Shown: positions 60,761 through 64,000 of the stretch, one piece after another
How the letters are laid out: every line of letters starts with the position of its first letter
How positions within the stretch are numbered: the stretch's first letter is position 1
Origin: Leptothrix discophora
Lineage (GTDB): Bacteria > Pseudomonadota > Gammaproteobacteria > Burkholderiales > Burkholderiaceae_C
Reading direction: 5' to 3'
Assembly (NCBI RefSeq): GCF_030705305.1
Contig: NZ_JAUZEE010000002.1
Location: 152,374-216,373 of the forward strand
DNA: 64,000 bases
Made by a program: the position numbers and the translations under genes
The notes under the pieces: generated by a model
The model's input: only the letters and a program-made list of their open reading frames with translations
What the model was told of the DNA's origin: nothing
Databases searched by the model: none

Positions 60761-62035
60761 ATGTCCGACCGCCCCGTGTCCCGTCCGGCCGACGTGCCGC
60801 CGCCGCGCCCTTCGGCGCCGGCCCGCGACGATGCCGACATGGGCCCGACCACCTGGCTGGACGACCTGCTGCTGCAGAACGGCGACGTCACCTCGCCGGC
60901 CGGCTTGACCGGCGTGGCGACCGGCCACGGCCGGCTCGACGAGCCGCCGCGACCCGGCGACCCGGCGCTGCGCACCCCGCCCGCTGACGCCTTGCCCATC
61001 CCTCGCCCACCCGCGGGCCAGGCCGAGGCTTCCGCCTTCGACGTCTGCCAGGCCGGCGTGGTGCTGCGCGCGCTGCTGGCGGTGCATGGCGTGCTGGTGC
61101 TCGGGCTGGCCCATGTCGCGGTCGACCCGGCCGACTGGCTGGCCCGCAGCGCGCTGGTGGTGGCCATGGCGCTGCCCGCCACGCTGATGTGGCTGGCGCT
61201 GGTCTGCGCCCTGCGCGCGCGCTGGGAACGCCTGCCGCTGGCCGGCCAGTGGGCGGCGATGTGCGGCCTGGGCGCGCTGTGCGCGGCGCTGCCGTGGGGC
61301 CTGATCGTGCAGCTGGGGCTGGTCGCGCCGTCCGGCCTGGGCGTGCTGGCGCCGCTGGCAACCGGTGCGGCGCTGGCCGCCACGCTGTTCCAGGGCCTGC
61401 AGCTGCGCGCCCGGCTGCGTCTGCCGGCGAGCACGGTGGCGCGGCTGGCGGAGCTGCAGTCGCGCATCCGGCCGCATTTCCTGTTCAACGCGCTGAACAG
61501 CGCGGTCGCGCTGGTGCGGGTCGATCCGGCCAAGGCCGAGGACGTGCTGGAGGACCTCTCCGAGCTGTTCCGTGCCGCGCTCGTTGGCTCGGGTGACCAG
61601 GCCACGCTGGGCGAGGAGGTCGAGCTGGCGCGGCGCTACCTGGCGATCGAGCAGGTGCGCTTCGGCAAGCGGCTGCAGGTGATCTGGCAGCTCGACGCGG
61701 CGACCGACACGGCGCGCGTGCCGACGCTGCTGCTGCAACCGCTGGTCGAGAACGCCGTCAAGCACGGCATCGAGCCGGCGGCCGAGGGCGGCGTGGTGCA
61801 CGTGCGCACGCAGGCCCACAAGGGCCAGGCGCTGATCAGCGTGACCAACACGCTGCCGCGCGCGGCTGAGACCCGCGCGGCCGCCGGCATGCGTGCCAGG
61901 GGCCAGGGCATGGCGCTGCGCAACGTGCGCGAGCGGCTGATGCTGCTGCACGACCTGACCATGCGTTTCGAGGCCGGCGTGATCGCCGCCGACCGCTACC
62001 GCGTGCGCATCGCGGTGCCCTTGAACGACCGCTGA
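60761..62035 (+). CDS. LytS/AlgZ-type sensor histidine kinase
   Basis: The ATG at 60761 follows AGGGA at a 10-base distance and gives 424 residues. A Pro/Asp-rich N-terminus (1-95) of unknown role precedes about four hydrophobic helices (100-215), the His_kinase domain with [16 protein letters not shown] (phospho-acceptor His239), and an HATPase part starting [14 protein letters not shown]. The family partners with LytTR regulators and controls surface polysaccharide or pili. The adjacent AlgR-like gene lies 10 bp downstream. A connection to the exopolysaccharide locus is only inference. Confidence 0.9.
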   Translation: MSDRPVSRPADVPPPRPSAPARDDADMGPTTWLDDLLLQNGDVTSPAGLTGVATGHGRLDEPPRPGDPALRTPPADALPIPRPPAGQAEASAFDVCQAGVVLRALLAVHGVLVLGLAHVAVDPADWLARSALVVAMALPATLMWLALVCALRARWERLPLAGQWAAMCGLGALCAALPWGLIVQLGLVAPSGLGVLAPLATGAALAATLFQGLQLRARLRLPASTVARLAELQSRIRPHFLFNALNSAVALVRVDPAKAEDVLEDLSELFRAALVGSGDQATLGEEVELARRYLAIEQVRFGKRLQVIWQLDAATDTARVPTLLLQPLVENAVKHGIEPAAEGGVVHVRTQAHKGQALISVTNTLPRAAETRAAAGMRARGQGMALRNVRERLMLLHDLTMRFEAGVIAADRYRVRIAVPLNDR

Positions 62036-62045
62036 GACACGCGCG

Positions 62046-62900
62046 ATGGCCGATCACGACGGGGATCCCTCGACACGGCCGGCTGCGCTCGGTGCGCCGC
62101 TGCGGGTCGCCATCGTCGACGACGAGCCGCTCGCGCGGCTGCGCCTGCGCACGCTGCTGGGCGACTGCCTGGCCCCGCCGGCGCAGGTCGTCGCCGAGCT
62201 GGGCAGTGCCTCGGCCGCGCTGGAATGGCTGGCCCTGCACCGCTGCGACCTGCTGCTGCTGGACATCCACATGCCGGGGCTGGATGGCCTGCAGCTGGCC
62301 GCGCGGCTGCGTCACCAGGCCCATCCGCCGTCGGTGGTGTTCGTGACCGCGCATGTCGAGCATGCGCTGCAGGCCTTCGAGGTCCAGGCGCTGGACTACC
62401 TGACCAAGCCGGTGCGCCGGGCCCGCCTGCAGGAGGCGCTGGCCCGCGTCGCGCGCGGCTGGAGCGACACCCATCCGCAGGCGCTCCCGACCGCCGCGAC
62501 GCTGCCTGCGCCGCTGGACGGGCCGTCGCCCGACGAGCCGATGCTGTGGATCGCCGACCGCGGCACGCGCCAGCGCCTGGCGATGTCGGAGGTGCTGGTG
62601 CTCAAGGCCGAGCAGAAGTACGTGACGGTGCGCACGGCCACGCGCACGCTGGTGCTCGATGAGTCGCTGGCCGAGCTGGAGCTTCGGCTCGGCCCGCGCT
62701 TCGTGCGCATCCACCGCAACGCCATCGTCGCGCTGCGGGCGGTGCGCTCGCTGCAGCGCCGGCCGGGCTCGATGGGCGAGGCGGCCGAGCAGGGCGAGGG
62801 CTGGGCGGTCTGCGTCGACCCGGACGGCGAATGGCTGGCGGTCTCTCGCCGCCAGCTCAGCGCGGTGCGCGAGGCGCTGGTGGGGGAAGGGCTGGGCTGA
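62046..62900 (+). CDS. LytTR response regulator (AlgR-like)
   Basis: The product has 284 residues. The receiver domain has the acidic pair Asp25/Asp26 (VDDEP), the phospho-acceptor Asp73 in LLLLDIHMPGLDG, and LDYLTKPV with the conserved Lys. A linker near 140-175 leads to the LytTR DNA-binding domain with LVLKAEQKYVTVRTATRTLVLDESLAELE and FVRIHRNAIVALRAV. LytTR regulators bind direct repeats upstream of target genes. AlgR in pseudomonads controls alginate and twitching motility. Confidence 0.93.
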   Translation: MADHDGDPSTRPAALGAPLRVAIVDDEPLARLRLRTLLGDCLAPPAQVVAELGSASAALEWLALHRCDLLLLDIHMPGLDGLQLAARLRHQAHPPSVVFVTAHVEHALQAFEVQALDYLTKPVRRARLQEALARVARGWSDTHPQALPTAATLPAPLDGPSPDEPMLWIADRGTRQRLAMSEVLVLKAEQKYVTVRTATRTLVLDESLAELELRLGPRFVRIHRNAIVALRAVRSLQRRPGSMGEAAEQGEGWAVCVDPDGEWLAVSRRQLSAVREALVGEGLG

Positions 62901-62946
62901 GGGGCCGGGCGGATCGGCCGGGCGGATGCACCGGGCCGAGAGGACC

Positions 62947-64000
62947 TCAGCGTTCCAGCGCGCCCATGTCCAGGGCCGCGCCGTTGCGGGTCCGCGCCGA
63001 GACCCGGCCATTGACCGAGATCTGGTAGACCGGCGTGATGCCCGCGGCGGCACCCACGCCCGCTTGCGCGGCATCGACCGGCACGCTGCCGGCCAGCGGC
63101 ACCAGCGTGGCTGGATCGAGCGGCGAGGTGGTCCCGCTGCGCAGGTTGGCCGTGCCGTTCAGGGCGCCGGGCACGGCGTGATCGGCGTCGGAGTCCTGCC
63201 AGCCGGTCGAGATCCAGTTCTGGCCGAGTTCGACGATGCCGCCGGGGGTCCAGGCGCTGCCGTTCAGGTCGGTGGATTGCCGCACGTTGCGCTGCGAGAG
63301 GCTGACGCTGTCGCGCATGACGAAGACGTTGTTCCAGACCTGGGCGGTCTCTTCGGTGGTCGCGAGCTGGAACAGCCGGGCGCTGCCCCCGCCGATCACC
63401 AGCGTGTTGTGGAAGAAGTAGAGCGTGCCCTTGCGGAAGTTGGGCTCGCCCCAGCTCCCGCCCGGCGCCGAGCCGTAGTGGTCACCGCCGTAGTGGATGA
63501 CGCTGCCGGTGTCCCCGCTCTTGACGATGACGTTGCCATAGACATGGCTGAGGCGGTAGGCCGGGTCGCGGGTCGCGGTGCGGGGAAAGTCCTCGGCCTC
63601 GACCAGGTCGATGGCATGGGCGCCGGCCTCGATCAGGTTGTAGCGCACCACCGTGCCGGAGGAGCGGTCCTTGATCGAGTTGCCACCGGCCCCGCTGCGC
63701 AGCGCGCGGTAGCGGTTGAACTCGATGACGATGCCCTGGCTGGCGGTGTAGGTCGTGTGCATCCGGTCGCTGCCGCCGATGCCCATGCCGGAGAAGTCGT
63801 TGCCCGCGATCCGGATGTCCTGGGTCACGGTGAAGTCGTTCTGGTCGATGCTGTCGTCGTTGGACTTGGTGAAGACCGCCATCTGGCTGTCGGTGATCTC
63901 GTTGTCCGCCAGGGTGATGTGGTGGCCGCGTTCGACCCAGATCGCGGCGCCGAAGTCGAGGTAGTTCCGGACATTGCCACCGGAGTCGACGAAGGCGTAG
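62947..64000 (-). CDS. Right-handed parallel beta-helix protein (C-terminal part)
   Basis: The frame is open to the right edge, so about 350 residues of the C-terminal part are visible. Repeating Asn-rich rungs such as ITLADNEITDSQMAVFTKSNDD, IRIAGNDFSGMGIGG, VRYNLIEAGAHAIDL, and VYGNVIVKSGDTGSVIHYGGDHYG look like the parallel beta-helix of polysaccharide lyases, hydrolases and tail spikes. The end has a compact domain ending in MGALER, as in many bacterial members. Secretion and a lyase role on uronic-acid-containing polymers are inferred, not seen. It converges with the regulator gene. Confidence 0.7.
   Translation of the reverse strand, partial: YAFVDSGGNVRNYLDFGAAIWVERGHHITLADNEITDSQMAVFTKSNDDSIDQNDFTVTQDIRIAGNDFSGMGIGGSDRMHTTYTASQGIVIEFNRYRALRSGAGGNSIKDRSSGTVVRYNLIEAGAHAIDLVEAEDFPRTATRDPAYRLSHVYGNVIVKSGDTGSVIHYGGDHYGSAPGGSWGEPNFRKGTLYFFHNTLVIGGGSARLFQLATTEETAQVWNNVFVMRDSVSLSQRNVRQSTDLNGSAWTPGGIVELGQNWISTGWQDSDADHAVPGALNGTANLRSGTTSPLDPATLVPLAGSVPVDAAQAGVGAAAGITPVYQISVNGRVSARTRNGAALDMGALER

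Overview
The window is chromosomal DNA of a high-GC betaproteobacterium, most likely a Burkholderiales member near the Leptothrix/Sphaerotilus/Rubrivivax group. This rests on codon and GC style, gene families (the argH-AlgZ/AlgR-like arrangement, the Bug-type binding protein, PuuD-type urate oxidase) and a pair of very large multicopper oxidases. The genus is inference. I see no rRNA, tRNA, transposase or prophage.

Positions 1-1465 hold the end of an RTX calcium-binding protein. From about 1.5 to 22.8 kb a single minus-strand run of 16 tightly packed genes encodes a Wzx/Wzy-type exopolysaccharide, capsule or sheath locus. It starts with TviB-like and WbpP-like enzymes (UDP-GlcNAc to UDP-GalNAcA), then an SLBB export protein, a chain-length protein, a DegT aminotransferase, an acyltransferase, a flippase, glycosyltransferases, an EpsG-like polymerase, two AsnB-like amidotransferases and an alkaline-phosphatase-fold protein. 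The core at about 7.25-13.85 kb is clearly AT-richer and looks imported, with one junction inside the flippase gene.

From 23 to 37 kb, after an NYN/LOTUS protein, come two paralogous multicopper oxidases of about 960 residues. The first is followed by a SCO1-cytochrome c fusion; mutL, a binding protein and a DedA gene lie between the copies. The two oxidase genes share long upstream regions with conserved words at almost identical spacing, plus a 156-bp identical coding tract. This copper-oxidase/SCO/cytochrome c set, possibly a Mn(II)- or other metal-oxidising system, is the most interesting part of the window.

From 37 to 50 kb lie amiC, tsaE and queG, then a minus-strand catabolic block: urate oxidation (puuD), purine uptake, an 8-oxoguanine-deaminase-like enzyme, a tautomerase and the glyoxylate-to-glycerate route (gcl, hyi, glxR, glycerate 2-kinase). 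From 50 to 64 kb are transport genes, xerD, hslO, a gamma-carbonic anhydrase, a DUF455 protein, marC, a two-repeat type I-E CRISPR-like remnant, argH, an AlgZ/AlgR-like two-component pair and a truncated beta-helix protein.
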